DNA from: Roseateles chitinivorans
GTDB lineage: Bacteria; Pseudomonadota; Gammaproteobacteria; Burkholderiales; Burkholderiaceae_C
Direction of reading: 5' to 3'
NCBI RefSeq assembly: GCF_002761755.1
Contig: NZ_PEOG01000016.1
Coordinates: 1 to 64,000 of the forward strand
DNA: 64,000 nucleotides
The translations under genes and the position numbers were made by a program. Positions within the stretch are counted from its first letter, which is position 1, and each line of letters opens with the position of its first letter. Below are positions 9,767 through 19,076 of this stretch, piece after piece. Under the pieces are notes generated by a model, which saw nothing but the letters and a program-made list of their open reading frames with translations, did no database searches and was not told the origin of the DNA.

Positions 9767-9853
9767 GGCCCGGGGAGCTAGGGGTGGAGGAAGGGGGAGA
9801 GAGGGAGGGACGCGCGAGAAAGTGGCGTGCGATGCAGGACCGGAAGCCCGGCC

Positions 9854-10501
9854 TCAGGGCGCCCAGTGCAGGAAATTGCGGTACAGGGCGAGCCCGGACG
9901 CGGCACTTTTCTCGGGGTGGAATTGGGTGGCAAAAATGTTATCCCGCGCCACCGCACAGGTAAAGCGCAGGCCGTACTCGCTCTGGCCGGCGCTGTCGCG
10001 CGGGTCCGACGTCTCGGCGTAGAAGCTGTGGACGAAGTAGAACCAGCTCTCGTCCGGCACCTCGCCCCAGACCGGATGCGCCCGCGTCTGGTGCACGCGG
10101 TTCCAGCCCATCTGCGGCACCTTGTAGCGGCTGCCGTCGGGCTGCAGCTGCCCCTCGAGCCGGAAGCGCTTCACCCGGCCGGGGATCAGGCCCAGGCCGG
10201 GCGTGTCCTGCTCCTCGCTGTGGTCCAGCAGCATCTGCATGCCGACGCACACGCCCATCAGCGGCTTGCGCGCGGCGCCGTCCAGCACCGCTTCCTTCAG
10301 CCCGCTGTCGGCCAGTTCGCGCATGCAGTCGCGCATCGCGCCCTGGCCGGGCAGCACGATGCGTTCGGCGGCGTAGACCTCGTCGGGATCGGCGGTGATG
10401 AGCACCCGCACGCCCTGGTCCTGGGCCGCGGCCATCACTGCCTGCGACACCGAGCGCAGGTTGCCCATGCCGTAATCGACGACGGCGACCGTCCTGGGCA
10501 T
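9854..10501 (-). CDS. hisH: Imidazole glycerol phosphate synthase, glutaminase subunit
   Basis: 215 residues from the ATG at 10501 ([18 protein letters not shown]). The class I glutamine amidotransferase triad is visible: the nucleophilic Cys in [10 protein letters not shown], and His and Glu in [10 protein letters not shown]. The oxyanion region VLPGQGAM is present. HisH hydrolyses glutamine and channels ammonia to HisF. It is five bases downstream of hisB. The 87-bp spacer before hisA is strikingly purine-rich on the plus strand, with no structure I can name. Confidence 0.97.
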   Translation of the reverse strand: MPRTVAVVDYGMGNLRSVSQAVMAAAQDQGVRVLITADPDEVYAAERIVLPGQGAMRDCMRELADSGLKEAVLDGAARKPLMGVCVGMQMLLDHSEEQDTPGLGLIPGRVKRFRLEGQLQPDGSRYKVPQMGWNRVHQTRAHPVWGEVPDESWFYFVHSFYAETSDPRDSAGQSEYGLRFTCAVARDNIFATQFHPEKSAASGLALYRNFLHWAP

Positions 10502-10506
10502 GACGC

Positions 10507-11103
10507 TCACAGCGTGCCCTTCGTCGACGGGATCACGCCGGCCGAGCGCGGGTCCGGCGTCATCGCCATGCGCAGCGCGCGGCCGAAGGCCTTGAAGATC
10601 GTCTCGCACTGGTGGTGCGCGTTGTGGCCCTTGAGGTTGTCCACGTGCAGCGAGACCAGCGCGTGATTCACGAAGCCCTGGAAGAACTCGTAGGTCAGCT
10701 GCGTGTCGAAGGCGCCGACCGATCCGGCGGTGAACTTCACCTCCATCGCCAGCCCGGGCCGGCCGGAGAAGTCCACCACCACGCGCGACAGCGCCTCGTC
10801 CAGCGGCACGTAGCTGTGGCCGTAGCGGGTGATGCCCTTCTTGTCGCCGATCGCCTGCGCCACCGCCATGCCCAGCGTGATGCCGACGTCCTCGACGGTG
10901 TGGTGGCCGTCGATGTGCAGGTCGCCCTTGGCCTCGATGTCGAGGTCGATCAACCCGTGGCGGGCGATCTGGTCGAGCATGTGGTCGAAGAAGCCGATGC
11001 CGGTGTTCAGCGTCGACTGGCCGGTGCCGTCCAGGTTCACGCGCACGCGGATCTGCGTTTCCTTGGTGTCGCGGCGGACTTCGGCGATGCGTTCGGAGCT
11101 CAT
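10507..11103 (-). CDS. hisB: Imidazoleglycerol-phosphate dehydratase
   Basis: 198 residues, the monofunctional dehydratase length, without the phosphatase half of enterobacterial HisB. Metal-binding histidine motifs are [35 protein letters not shown] and NAHHQCE. It converts imidazole glycerol phosphate to imidazole acetol phosphate. Since the fused phosphatase is missing, a separate histidinol-phosphatase must be encoded elsewhere; none is in this window. Confidence 0.98.
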   Translation of the reverse strand: MSSERIAEVRRDTKETQIRVRVNLDGTGQSTLNTGIGFFDHMLDQIARHGLIDLDIEAKGDLHIDGHHTVEDVGITLGMAVAQAIGDKKGITRYGHSYVPLDEALSRVVVDFSGRPGLAMEVKFTAGSVGAFDTQLTYEFFQGFVNHALVSLHVDNLKGHNAHHQCETIFKAFGRALRMAMTPDPRSAGVIPSTKGTL

Positions 11104-11161
11104 GGGGATTCCAGGGGATCAGGAAGACAGTGGACCTCTGCCGGCTTGCGCCAGTCTGGCA

Positions 11162-12262
11162 TCAGGCGGAAACCAGCGCGGCGAGCGAGGCTTCGAGCGC
11201 CGCCAGCATCGCCGCGTTCTCGTCGGCGGTGCCGACCGTCAGCCGCAGGCAGCCCGCCAGCAGCGGGTGCATGCCCGAGACATTCTTGACCAGCACGCCG
11301 CGCGACTTCATGTCGGCATGCAGCCGATCGGCGTCGGGCACGCGCACCAGGATCATGTTGGCCTCGCTCGGATAGGCCCGCACGCCGGGCAGCCGCGCCA
11401 GCGCGGCCTGCAGCGCGGCCCGTCCGTCGCGCAGCGCGGCGGCCTGAAGCGCGTAGACCTCGGCATGCTCGAGCGCGAACAGGCCGGCTTCCGCATTCAG
11501 CACGCTGACGTTGTAGGGCGGGCGCAGCTTGTCGATGTGGTGGATCAGCTCGGCATGGCCCATCAGGTAGCCGATGCGCACGCCGGCCAGGCCGAACTTG
11601 CTCATCGTGCGCATGATCAGCACCTGCGGATGGCGCGCCATCAGCGCCATCGCGTCGCGGGCGGCGAAGGGCTGGTAGGCCTCGTCCATCACGACCAGTC
11701 CCGGCGCGGCATGGGCGATGCGCTCGATGACCGCGTCGTCCCAGAGGTTGGCGGTCGGGTTGTTCGGATAGGCCAGGTAGACGATCGCGGGCCGATGCTC
11801 GGCGATGGCGGCCAGCATCGCGGCCTCGTCGAGCTCGAAGTCGGCGGTCAGCGGCACGCCGACGAAGTCCAGGTGCTGGTAGGCCGACGACAGCCCGTAC
11901 ATGACGAAGCCCGGCAGCGGCGCCAGCACGACGACGCGCTCGCCCGGCTTGCTCACCGCCATCGCCAGCAGCGAGATCAGTTCGTCCGAGCCGTTGCCCA
12001 GCATCAGCGCCTTGCCCTCGGACAGGCCGGCATGCGCGGCGAGCGCGCGCGCCAGGTGCTGGGTGCGCTCGCCGGGATAGCGGTTGATCGCGACGGCGCC
12101 CAGGCGCTCGCCCAGCGCCTGCTGCAGCTCGCCAGGCAGCCGGAACGGGTTCTCCATCGCGTCCAGCTTGATCAGGCCGGCCGACGGATGCACCGCATAG
12201 GCCTGCATGGCGCGGACATCGTCGCGCAGGACACCGAGGGCTCGATCGAGGGCAGCTTTCAT
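11162..12262 (-). CDS. hisC: Histidinol-phosphate aminotransferase
   Basis: 366 residues of the class I/II PLP aminotransferase family. The PLP lysine is in IMRTMSKFGLAGVRIGY, and VVMDEAYQPF and YPNNPTANLW are typical HisC motifs. It transaminates imidazole acetol phosphate with glutamate. The ATG at 12262 overlaps the stop of the upstream PIN-domain gene in an ATGA arrangement. hisC translation may therefore be coupled to that toxin-like gene, an unexpected partner. Confidence 0.97.
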   Translation of the reverse strand: MKAALDRALGVLRDDVRAMQAYAVHPSAGLIKLDAMENPFRLPGELQQALGERLGAVAINRYPGERTQHLARALAAHAGLSEGKALMLGNGSDELISLLAMAVSKPGERVVVLAPLPGFVMYGLSSAYQHLDFVGVPLTADFELDEAAMLAAIAEHRPAIVYLAYPNNPTANLWDDAVIERIAHAAPGLVVMDEAYQPFAARDAMALMARHPQVLIMRTMSKFGLAGVRIGYLMGHAELIHHIDKLRPPYNVSVLNAEAGLFALEHAEVYALQAAALRDGRAALQAALARLPGVRAYPSEANMILVRVPDADRLHADMKSRGVLVKNVSGMHPLLAGCLRLTVGTADENAAMLAALEASLAALVSA

Positions 12263-12771
12263 GGGGCGACCGCCAGCGGCGGCGGGGAGTCGGAGAGGGG
12301 ATCGGTGTCGGCGAAGGCGACGCCCGCCGGCAGCGCGCGCAGCGGGTCGACGATCAGGACGCTGTCATACAGCTGGCCATGCGGCAGCGCCAGGCTGAGC
12401 AGCGTCTCGCAGCCCTGCGCCTTGGCGGCGGCGACAATCAACGCATCGCCATAGGGCAGCGCGAAGCGGCTTTCCAGCGACCAGGCGGACTCGACGGTGG
12501 CGTGGTCGGTCGACCACGGCGTCCAGCGCTGGTAGCGGCGCACCTCGGCCCGGGCGTCGCCGTTGGGCATGGCGGGCGTGATGCGCGTGGTGACGGCGCG
12601 GTAGAAGTCGTTGAGCACCTGGCTGGAGGTGCGGCCCAGGCGCTGCTGCCACAGGACGCGCAGCCAGCGCATGGCCTGCGCGCGGCGGGCGGGGTCGACG
12701 CCGTCCTCGCTGAGGATCAGCACCGAGGTGTCCACGAACACCGGGGCGGTCAGCTCGACACCGGCGCTCAC
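12259..12771 (-). CDS. PIN-domain protein, VapC-type toxin candidate
   Basis: 170 residues. The PIN fold is recognisable: VFVDTSVLIL with Asp14, VLNDFYRA with Asp55 where Glu is usual, and LPYGDALIVAAA with Asp109. The fourth acidic position, normally SED, reads SLA at 126-128, so one catalytic carboxylate seems lost. VapC toxins are metal-dependent RNases, often against tRNA. The gene overlaps its antitoxin by four bases (ATGA) upstream and hisC by four bases downstream. The C-terminal 25 residues are a Pro/Asp-rich tail. It may be a weakened toxin. Confidence 0.8.
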   Translation of the reverse strand: MSAGVELTAPVFVDTSVLILSEDGVDPARRAQAMRWLRVLWQQRLGRTSSQVLNDFYRAVTTRITPAMPNGDARAEVRRYQRWTPWSTDHATVESAWSLESRFALPYGDALIVAAAKAQGCETLLSLALPHGQLYDSVLIVDPLRALPAGVAFADTDPLSDSPPPLAVAP

Positions 12772-12986
12772 AGCAGCTCCCGGCCCGGATAGGGCTGGCC
12801 GTCGGAGGACCAGGTGCGCTCGCGGTGCAGCCAGTCCTGCAGCGCGCGCTCATAGGCGTCGTCGTGACGCATCTTCTCGGCGAGCAGCTCGCCGACCAGC
12901 CGCGAGACGCTGGTGTTGCGCCGCGCCGCCTCCAGCCTCGCCCACTCGGCGACGCTGTCTTCCATGGTGACGGTGACGTTCTTCAT
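12768..12986 (-). CDS. Ribbon-helix-helix antitoxin, VapB-like
   Basis: 72 residues. The first 40 (MKNVTVTMEDSVAEWARLEAARR, then TSVSRLVGELL) fit a ribbon-helix-helix DNA-binding fold. The basic/aromatic C-terminus should wrap the toxin. It is the first gene of a pair with the PIN protein. A four-half-site operator lies 17-45 bp upstream of its start, as expected for autorepression. No ribosome-binding site is obvious and the likely promoter is very close, so the mRNA may be nearly leaderless. Confidence 0.8.
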   Translation of the reverse strand: MKNVTVTMEDSVAEWARLEAARRNTSVSRLVGELLAEKMRHDDAYERALQDWLHRERTWSSDGQPYPGRELL

Positions 12987-12995
12987 GAAGGCCGT

Positions 12996-13024
12996 AGAGT
13001 AGCACGAAGTTCGTGTTCCACGAA
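12996..13024 (-). promoter_or_regulatory. Possible promoter of the toxin-antitoxin pair
   Basis: On the minus strand TTCGTG (13019-13024) and TACTCT (12996-13001) are spaced by 17 bases. The -35 match is weak. The operator inverted repeat overlaps the -35 and the spacer, so bound antitoxin would block polymerase. Confidence 0.4.
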
Positions 13025-13031
13025 CTTCGTG
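13003..13031. promoter_or_regulatory. Palindromic operator upstream of the antitoxin gene
   Basis: CACGAAGTTCGTG (13003-13015) and CACGAACTTCGTG (13019-13031) are perfect reverse complements separated by TTC. Each arm is itself nearly palindromic, giving four CACGAA half-sites. This is the kind of array that ribbon-helix-helix antitoxins bind cooperatively. Confidence 0.75.
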
Positions 13032-13082
13032 TCCCGCAAAGGCCCTGCGGCGACGTTCCGATTCAGCCGGCTGTGGCGCGCT

Positions 13083-14633
13083 TCAGGCCTGGAGACGGAA
13101 CTGCGCGACGACGTGCTGCAGGCTGCCCGCCTGCTCGCGCAGCGATTCCGAGGCGGCCGAGGATTCCTCGACCAGCGCCGCGTTCTGCTGGGTGACCTCG
13201 TCCAGGCGCCGCACGGCCTGGCCGACTTCGATCAGGCTGGTGCTCTGCTCCTGCGTGGCCGACGAGATCTCCTGGATGATGTCCGTCACCCGCTGCACCG
13301 CAGCGACGATCTCGCGCATCGTCTCGCCGGCATCGCCCACCAGGCGCGCGCCGGCCTCGACGCGCTCGACCGAGGAGCCGATCAGGCCCTTGATCTCGCG
13401 CGCCGCCTCGGCGCTGCGCTGGGCCAGCGAGCGGACCTCGCCCGCCACCACCGCGAAGCCGCGCCCCTGCTCGCCGGCCCGCGCGGCTTCCACCGCCGCG
13501 TTCAGCGCCAGGATGTTGGTCTGGAAGGCGATGCCGTCGATCGTGCCGATGATGTCGGCGATCTTGCGGGAAGCCGCATTGATCTGGTCCATCGTGCTGA
13601 CCACTTCCGACACCACCACGCCGCCACGGTCGGCGACCTGGCTGGCGTTGAGCGCGAGCTGGCTCGCCTGGCGCGTGGCGTCGGCGTTCATGCGCACCGT
13701 GTCGGTCAGCGCCTGCATCGTGGCCGCGGTCTCCTCCAGGCTGGAGGCCATCTGCTCGGTCCGCGCCGACAGGTCGCTGCTGCCCGCCGCCACCTCGCCG
13801 CTGGACATGGCGATGCTCTCCGCGCTGGTGCGCACCGTCGACAGCGAGCGGTTCAATGCGCCCTGCATCGCCGACAGCGCCTGCGCGAGCTGTCCCAGCT
13901 CATCGCGACGCGAGGTGTCGATCGCCACGGTCAGGTCGCCCTCGGCGACGCGGCTGGCGACGCCCACCATGTCGGTCAGCGGCCGGACGGTGCTGCGCGT
14001 CAGGTAGAAGGCCAGCACGCCGCCGGCCGCCAGCGCGGTGACGATCAGCACGGCCATCGTGGTGAGCACCGCCTTGTAGACCGTGCGCGACTCCGCGACA
14101 TCGGCCTCGGCCCCTTGGGTGTTGATGTCCACCAGCTTCTGCGTCGCAGCGATGACAGCGCTGAACGCCTTGCTGGACTCGCCGCTGACGGTGGCCAGAT
14201 ACTCGCCGCGGTTGCCAGCCTTGCGCGCCGCGATCAACCCGTCCTGGATCCCCAGGTAGGCGACGTAGCGGGCCTTGGCCTCCTTCCACTGCTCGGACTC
14301 CTCCGGCGTGCTGACCATCGCCTCATAAGTCTTGGCCAGCTCGGGCAGCGTCTTCTCGCGCAGCGTCTTGATGCGTTCCTGCTGCTCCTCGACCTCGAGG
14401 ACCACTTCCTTCAGGCACATCGACATCTCCGCGCGCCGCAGCTCGTTGAGCTGCCCCCGCAACGCGTTGATGGCGTTGATCGACGGGATCCAGTCCCCGC
14501 CCATGTCCTCGACGTTCTTCTGGATCGCCTGCATCCGGTTGATCGCCACGAGGCCCACAAGCACCGTGGCCAGCAACACTGCTGCAAACCCCAACGAGAT
14601 GCGCACCCCGACGCGCAGATCCGAGATCTTCAT
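13083..14633 (-). CDS. Methyl-accepting chemotaxis protein
   Basis: 516 residues from the ATG at 14633 ([11 protein letters not shown]). Membrane segment 1 is about 12-32. A roughly 150-residue periplasmic region rich in predicted helix follows, fitting a four-helix-bundle sensor. Membrane segment 2 is about 188-210, then a HAMP domain at about 212-262 and the signalling domain. The highly conserved hairpin tip reads [20 protein letters not shown]. There is no C-terminal CheR/CheB pentapeptide. The ligand is unknown. It stands between hisD and the toxin-antitoxin pair on the same strand, an odd place for a chemoreceptor. Confidence 0.95.
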   Translation of the reverse strand: MKISDLRVGVRISLGFAAVLLATVLVGLVAINRMQAIQKNVEDMGGDWIPSINAINALRGQLNELRRAEMSMCLKEVVLEVEEQQERIKTLREKTLPELAKTYEAMVSTPEESEQWKEAKARYVAYLGIQDGLIAARKAGNRGEYLATVSGESSKAFSAVIAATQKLVDINTQGAEADVAESRTVYKAVLTTMAVLIVTALAAGGVLAFYLTRSTVRPLTDMVGVASRVAEGDLTVAIDTSRRDELGQLAQALSAMQGALNRSLSTVRTSAESIAMSSGEVAAGSSDLSARTEQMASSLEETAATMQALTDTVRMNADATRQASQLALNASQVADRGGVVVSEVVSTMDQINAASRKIADIIGTIDGIAFQTNILALNAAVEAARAGEQGRGFAVVAGEVRSLAQRSAEAAREIKGLIGSSVERVEAGARLVGDAGETMREIVAAVQRVTDIIQEISSATQEQSTSLIEVGQAVRRLDEVTQQNAALVEESSAASESLREQAGSLQHVVAQFRLQA

Positions 14634-14789
14634 GCTTCGCCGTCCTGTCATGGAGAGATCGACGCATGCTAGGTCCTTCGCACGAAAGGGCGAACCTCGA
14701 AACAGCGGCAAATGTGGCGGTTTATCCGCGAGCCAGGGTTTGCCCACCGCCGCCGCGTGAAATCTGCGCGGGCGCGCCGCGGCGCGGCG

Positions 14790-16109
14790 TCAGCGCCTGA
14801 GCCGGAACTCCGCCGCCTGCGCATGCGCCTGCAGCCCTTCGCCGTAGGCCAGCGTCGCGGCGATCGGGCCCAGCACCTGGGCGCCGGCCTCGCTGACCTC
14901 GATCAGGCTGGAGCGCTTCTGGAAGTCGTAGACGCCCAGCGGCGAGGAGAAGCGCGCCGTGCCCGAGGTCGGCAGCACATGGTTGGGGCCGGCGCAGTAG
15001 TCGCCCAGCGACTCGCTGGTGTAGGCACCCAGGAAGATCGCGCCGGCGTGGCGCAGCAGCGGCTCCCAGCGATGCGGCTCCGCGCTGGAGACCTCCAGGT
15101 GCTCCGGCGCGATGCGGTTGCTGATCTCGCAGGCCTCTTCCATCGAGCGGGTGTGGATCAGCGCGCCGCGCCCTTCCAGCGACGCGCGGATCACCTCGTG
15201 GCGCGGCATGCCGGGCAGCAGCCGCTCGATGGCCTCGCGCACCCGGGCGATGTAGCCGGCGTCGGGACACAGCAGGATGCTCTGCGCGAGCTCGTCGTGC
15301 TCGGCCTGGCTGAACAGGTCCATCGCCACCCAGTCCGGCGGCGTGCTGCCGTCGGCCAGCACCAGGATCTCGCTCGGCCCGGCGATCATGTCGATGCCGA
15401 CCTGGCCGAAGACATGCTTCTTCGCGCTGGCGACGTAGGCGTTGCCCGGTCCGGTGATCTTGTCCACGCGCGGCACGGTGGCCGTGCCGTAGGCCAGCGC
15501 CCCGACCGCCTGCGCGCCGCCGATGGTGAAGGCGCGATGCACGCCGGCCACGTAGGCGGCGGCCAGCACCAGCGGATTCTTCTCGCCGCGCGGCGTCGGC
15601 ACGACCATGACGATCTCCGGCACGCCGGCGACCTGGGCCGGGATCGCGTTCATCAGCACGCTGGACGGGTAGGCCGCCTTGCCGCCCGGCACGTAGATGC
15701 CGACGCGATCCAGCGGCGTGACCTTCTGGCCCAGCAGCGTGCCGTCCTTGTCGCGGTAGCTCCAGCTCTGGCCGCAGGCCTGCTTCTGGCGCTCGTGGTA
15801 GCGGCGCACCCGCTCGGCGGCCTGCTGCAGCGCCTGTGCCTGCGCGGCGGGCAGGCCATCGAAGGCGGCCTGGAGTTCCTCGCGCGTCAGCTCCAACGCG
15901 CCGAGCGTCGTGGCCTCCAGGTGGTCGAAGCGGGCGGTGTACGCCAGCACCGCGGCATCGCCGCGCTCGCGCACATCGGCCAGGATCTCGGCGACGCGCG
16001 ACTCGATCGCGGCATCGGTCTCGGCCGACCAGTGCAGCACGCGCTGGAACTGCGCGTCGAAGTCCGCATCGGTGGTGACGAGGGTACGAAGTTGAAGGGC
16101 TGGGCTCAT
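14790..16109 (-). CDS. hisD: Histidinol dehydrogenase
   Basis: 439 residues from the ATG at 16109 ([14 protein letters not shown]). Upstream in-frame codons belong to the overlapping hisG region. It carries out the two NAD-dependent oxidations from histidinol to histidine. Hallmarks are [41 protein letters not shown] with the Zn region [10 protein letters not shown], and late APEHLEV. It follows hisG by 35 bases. Downstream, the order breaks off with a 156-bp gap and the chemoreceptor gene. Confidence 0.98.
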   Translation of the reverse strand: MSPALQLRTLVTTDADFDAQFQRVLHWSAETDAAIESRVAEILADVRERGDAAVLAYTARFDHLEATTLGALELTREELQAAFDGLPAAQAQALQQAAERVRRYHERQKQACGQSWSYRDKDGTLLGQKVTPLDRVGIYVPGGKAAYPSSVLMNAIPAQVAGVPEIVMVVPTPRGEKNPLVLAAAYVAGVHRAFTIGGAQAVGALAYGTATVPRVDKITGPGNAYVASAKKHVFGQVGIDMIAGPSEILVLADGSTPPDWVAMDLFSQAEHDELAQSILLCPDAGYIARVREAIERLLPGMPRHEVIRASLEGRGALIHTRSMEEACEISNRIAPEHLEVSSAEPHRWEPLLRHAGAIFLGAYTSESLGDYCAGPNHVLPTSGTARFSSPLGVYDFQKRSSLIEVSEAGAQVLGPIAATLAYGEGLQAHAQAAEFRLRR

Positions 16110-16144
16110 GGCGGGGCTCCGGGCAGGCGTCGGGGACGGTTCGA

Positions 16145-16786
16145 TCAGGCGGACGGGATGGCCGAACCGATCGCGTCGATCAGCGGCTTGAGCGCCTCGC
16201 GCTTGAGCTTGAGCGCCGCCTGGTTGACCACCAGGCGCGAGGAGATGTCCATGATCCGCTCGACCTCGACCAGCCGGTTGGCCTTGAGCGTGCTGCCGGT
16301 GGAGACCAGGTCGACGATCGCATCGGCCAGTCCGGTCAGCGGCGCCAGTTCCATCGAGCCGTAGAGCTTGATGAGGTCGACGTGCACGCCCTTGTCGGCG
16401 AAGTGCTGGCGGGCGATGCCGGTGTACTTGGTGGCCACGCGGATGCGTGAGCCCTGGCGCACCGCGTTCTCGTAGTCGAAATCGTCGCGCACCGCGACGC
16501 TCATGCGGCACTGCGCGATGCGCAGGTCCAGCGGCTGGTACAGGCCCTGGCCGCCATGCTCGATCAGCACGTCGCGGCCGGCCACGCCGAGGTCGGCGCC
16601 GCCGTACTCGACATAGGTCGGCACGTCGGTCGCGCGCACGAGCACGACGCGCACCTCGGCTTGATTGGTCGGGAGGATCAGCTTGCGGGAGCTGTCCGGG
16701 TCTTCCAGCACCTGGATGCCGGCCGCCGCCAGCAGCGGCAGGGTCTCTTCGAAGATGCGGCCCTTGGAGAGTGCCAGGGTGATCAT
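16145..16786 (-). CDS. hisG: ATP phosphoribosyltransferase, short form
   Basis: 213 residues, the short HisG that needs the regulatory subunit HisZ. HisZ is not in this window. It condenses ATP and PRPP, the first committed step to histidine. Motifs are the start [34 protein letters not shown] and the PRPP-binding region [18 protein letters not shown]. It heads the histidine cluster. In many Burkholderiales murA lies just upstream, between bolA and hisG; here only 116 bp separate bolA and hisG. Confidence 0.97.
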   Translation of the reverse strand: MITLALSKGRIFEETLPLLAAAGIQVLEDPDSSRKLILPTNQAEVRVVLVRATDVPTYVEYGGADLGVAGRDVLIEHGGQGLYQPLDLRIAQCRMSVAVRDDFDYENAVRQGSRIRVATKYTGIARQHFADKGVHVDLIKLYGSMELAPLTGLADAIVDLVSTGSTLKANRLVEVERIMDISSRLVVNQAALKLKREALKPLIDAIGSAIPSA

Positions 16787-16875
16787 GCGATGTCCTCGTT
16801 GAACGCGCGCTCCACGCGGAAGCGCTTCGGGCTGTTCAGCGGGACGGCAGCGGGTTCACCGGACGGCGCCACACC

Positions 16876-16900
16876 GCCACCCGCTTCGCAGCCGGGTGGC
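16876..16900. terminator. Hairpin between bolA and hisG
   Basis: GCCACCCG (16876-16883) pairs with CGGGTGGC (16893-16900) around a 9-base loop, just past the bolA stop. No T-run follows on the minus strand, so it may be a Rho-independent terminator remnant or an attenuating structure before hisG. Confidence 0.35.
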
Positions 16901-16902
16901 TT

Positions 16903-17166
16903 TCAGTGATGGTGATGCGCGCTGCCTTGCTGCGCGAACTCGGCGGGGGTCAGCGTCTTCATCGACAGCGCGTGGATCTGCTCGCGCATGCGATCGCCCA
17001 GTGCCTGGTACACGCGCTGGTGGCGCTTGATCCGGCTCAGGCCCTCGAACTCGGCCGACACGATCGTCGCGAAGAAATGGCGTCCGTCGCCCTCGACCTG
17101 GAGCTCGCTGCAAGCGAGACCCTGGGCGATGTAGCTCTGGACTTCTGCGGGGGTCGGATCGGCCAT
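16903..17166 (-). CDS. BolA/IbaG family protein
   Basis: 87 residues. The family core is ELQVEGDGRHFFATIVSAEFEGLSRIKRHQRVYQALG, and the helix-turn-helix-like LTPAEF segment follows. BolA-type proteins bind [2Fe-2S] clusters with monothiol glutaredoxins. The version found next to murA/hisG is usually called IbaG. It ends with four histidines. It lies 84 bp downstream of the ABC-2 permease gene, matching the usual order in related genomes apart from the missing murA. Confidence 0.88.
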   Translation of the reverse strand: MADPTPAEVQSYIAQGLACSELQVEGDGRHFFATIVSAEFEGLSRIKRHQRVYQALGDRMREQIHALSMKTLTPAEFAQQGSAHHHH

Positions 17167-17250
17167 GATGGGGCGGGATTCTACTCGGGCGCCTCGCGCG
17201 CGCGCTTTCGTGCTTGGAGAGGCCGGGCTTGCGGCGCCGGCCGGCGCGGT

Positions 17251-18033
17251 TCAGTGACGGATCTTGTAGCCGCGGCGCAGCAGCTCCAGCGCGAAGGCGG
17301 CCACCGTGGCGAAGGCGATCGCCACCACGCCCAGGCTCATCCACGGCGAGGCGTCGCTGACGCCGAAGAAGCCATGGCGGAAGCCGTCGATCATGTAGAA
17401 GAACGGGTTCAGGTGGCTGACGCCCTGCCAGAACGCGGGCAGCGAGTGCACCGAGTAGAAGACGCCCGACAGGAAGGTCATCGGCATCACGATGAAGTTC
17501 TGGAAGGCGGCCATCTGGTCGAACTTCTCCGCCCACAGGCCGGCGATCAGGCCCAGCGAGCCCATCAGCCCCGCGCCCAGGATCGCGAAGGCCAGCACCC
17601 ACAGCGGGTTGGCCATGCCCGGCGGCGCGAACCACACGGTGGCGATGAACACGCCCGCGCCGACCATCAGGCCGCGGATCACGGAGGCGCCGACATAGGC
17701 CAGGAACCAGGCCCAGTGCGACAGCGGCGTGACCAGCAGGAACACCAGGTTGCCGGTGATCTTGCTCTGGATCAGCGAGGAGCTGCTGTTGGCGAAGGCG
17801 TTCTGCAGCACGCTCATCATCACCAGGCCCGGAATCAGGAAGCTGGTGTAGCCGACGGTGCCGTAGACCTTGACGTGGTCCTCCAGCACATGGCCGAAGA
17901 CCAGCAGGTACAGCACGGCGGTCAGCACCGGCGCACCCACGGTCTGGAAGCCGACCTTCCAGAACCGCAGCACTTCCTTGTAGAAGAGCGGACGCGCGCC
18001 TTCGAGGCGGATCGGGAAATGGCTGGCGCTCAT
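17251..18033 (-). CDS. ABC-2 type exporter permease
   Basis: 260 residues from the ATG at 18033, which overlaps the ATPase stop (ATGA). Six hydrophobic segments and the motif PLFYKEVLRFWKVG, then PLSHWAWFLAYVG, fit the YadH/ABC2_membrane family. With the ATPase it should form a homodimeric exporter in the inner membrane. The substrate is unknown for this common but poorly characterised pair. Confidence 0.9.
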   Translation of the reverse strand: MSASHFPIRLEGARPLFYKEVLRFWKVGFQTVGAPVLTAVLYLLVFGHVLEDHVKVYGTVGYTSFLIPGLVMMSVLQNAFANSSSSLIQSKITGNLVFLLVTPLSHWAWFLAYVGASVIRGLMVGAGVFIATVWFAPPGMANPLWVLAFAILGAGLMGSLGLIAGLWAEKFDQMAAFQNFIVMPMTFLSGVFYSVHSLPAFWQGVSHLNPFFYMIDGFRHGFFGVSDASPWMSLGVVAIAFATVAAFALELLRRGYKIRH

Positions 18034-18986
18034 GCGCGGCCCCCTTGCATGATTTCCAGGAAGACGTCCTCGAGGTCGGCGCGGCCGATCTCCAGGTCCT
18101 CGATCGGCACGGCGGCCTGGCGCAGCGTGGCCAGGATCTGCTCGACCTCGGTCGCGTCGTGGGCGGTGAGCTGGACGATCCGCCCGGTGACGCGGGCCCG
18201 CTCGGCCAGTGCCAGCGGCAGCGCGGAGTCGGTCTTGAACTGCAGCATCGTCGAGGCGGTGCCGGCGAGCAGCTCCGAGGTGCGGTTCAGCGCGACGATC
18301 CGGCCCTGCTTGAGCATCGCGATCCGGTGGCAGAGCGCCTCGGCCTCCTCCAGGTAGTGGGTGGTGAGCAGGACGGTGTGGCCCTCGCGGTTGAGGCGGG
18401 CGATGAACTGCCACAGCGTCTGGCGCAGTTCGACGTCGACGCCGGCGGTGGGCTCGTCCAGCACGATGACCGGCGGCCGGTGCACCAGCGCCTGCGCCAC
18501 CAGCACCCGACGCTTCATGCCGCCGGAGAGCTGGCGCATGTTGTTGTGGGCCTTGTCGGCCAGGCCGAGGTTGAGCAGCAGCTCATCGATCCAGTCGTCG
18601 TTGTGGCGCACGCCGAAGTAGCCGGACTGGATGCGCAGCGTCTCGCGCACGCTGAAGAACGGATCGAAGACCAGTTCCTGCGGCACGATGCCCAGCTTCT
18701 TGCGGGCGTTGGCATAGTCGTCGACGACGTCATGGCCCAGCACCGACACCTGTCCGCCGCTGGCGCGGGACAGGCCGGCCAGGATGCTGATCAGGCTGGT
18801 CTTGCCGGCGCCATTGGGGCCGAGCAGGCCGAAGAATTCGCCGGGCTGGATGTCGAAGCTGACGCCGTCCAGCGCGCGGAACTGGCCGGCCCGGTAGGTC
18901 TTGCTGACGTTGCTGAATCGCAGGGCGGGCGGACCGCCGGCCGGCGCGGGCATGGCGGCCGGCTGTTGTTGGGGGCTTGCGAGCAT
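18030..18986 (-). CDS. ABC exporter ATP-binding protein (YadG-like)
   Basis: 318 residues. After a Pro/Ala-rich start of about 20 residues the nucleotide-binding domain has Walker A GPNGAGKTS, signature LSGGMKRR, Walker B VIVLDEPTAGVD and the switch His in LLTTHYLEEAE. About 70 C-terminal residues form the usual extension. It powers the permease encoded next. A divergent TetR gene starts 91 bp away and is the likely regulator. Confidence 0.92.
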   Translation of the reverse strand: MLASPQQQPAAMPAPAGGPPALRFSNVSKTYRAGQFRALDGVSFDIQPGEFFGLLGPNGAGKTSLISILAGLSRASGGQVSVLGHDVVDDYANARKKLGIVPQELVFDPFFSVRETLRIQSGYFGVRHNDDWIDELLLNLGLADKAHNNMRQLSGGMKRRVLVAQALVHRPPVIVLDEPTAGVDVELRQTLWQFIARLNREGHTVLLTTHYLEEAEALCHRIAMLKQGRIVALNRTSELLAGTASTMLQFKTDSALPLALAERARVTGRIVQLTAHDATEVEQILATLRQAAVPIEDLEIGRADLEDVFLEIMQGGRA

Positions 18987-19076
18987 GGGCGCGGATTGTA
19001 GGGAGCGGGCCCGCCCCGTGCCCGCCTGGGGTCATGACAGAATGCGCCCACTTCCCCCCAACACGCCCACGGGCCC

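Noticed and set aside
9767-9853. Purine-rich tract between hisA and hisH as a regulatory element
   Set aside because: It is striking in composition but has no inverted repeat, conserved motif or reading frame that I can support.
16145-16511. A longer hisD start inside hisG
   Set aside because: The extra N-terminus is a frame-shifted hisG translation; hisD proteins begin near the ATG at 16109.
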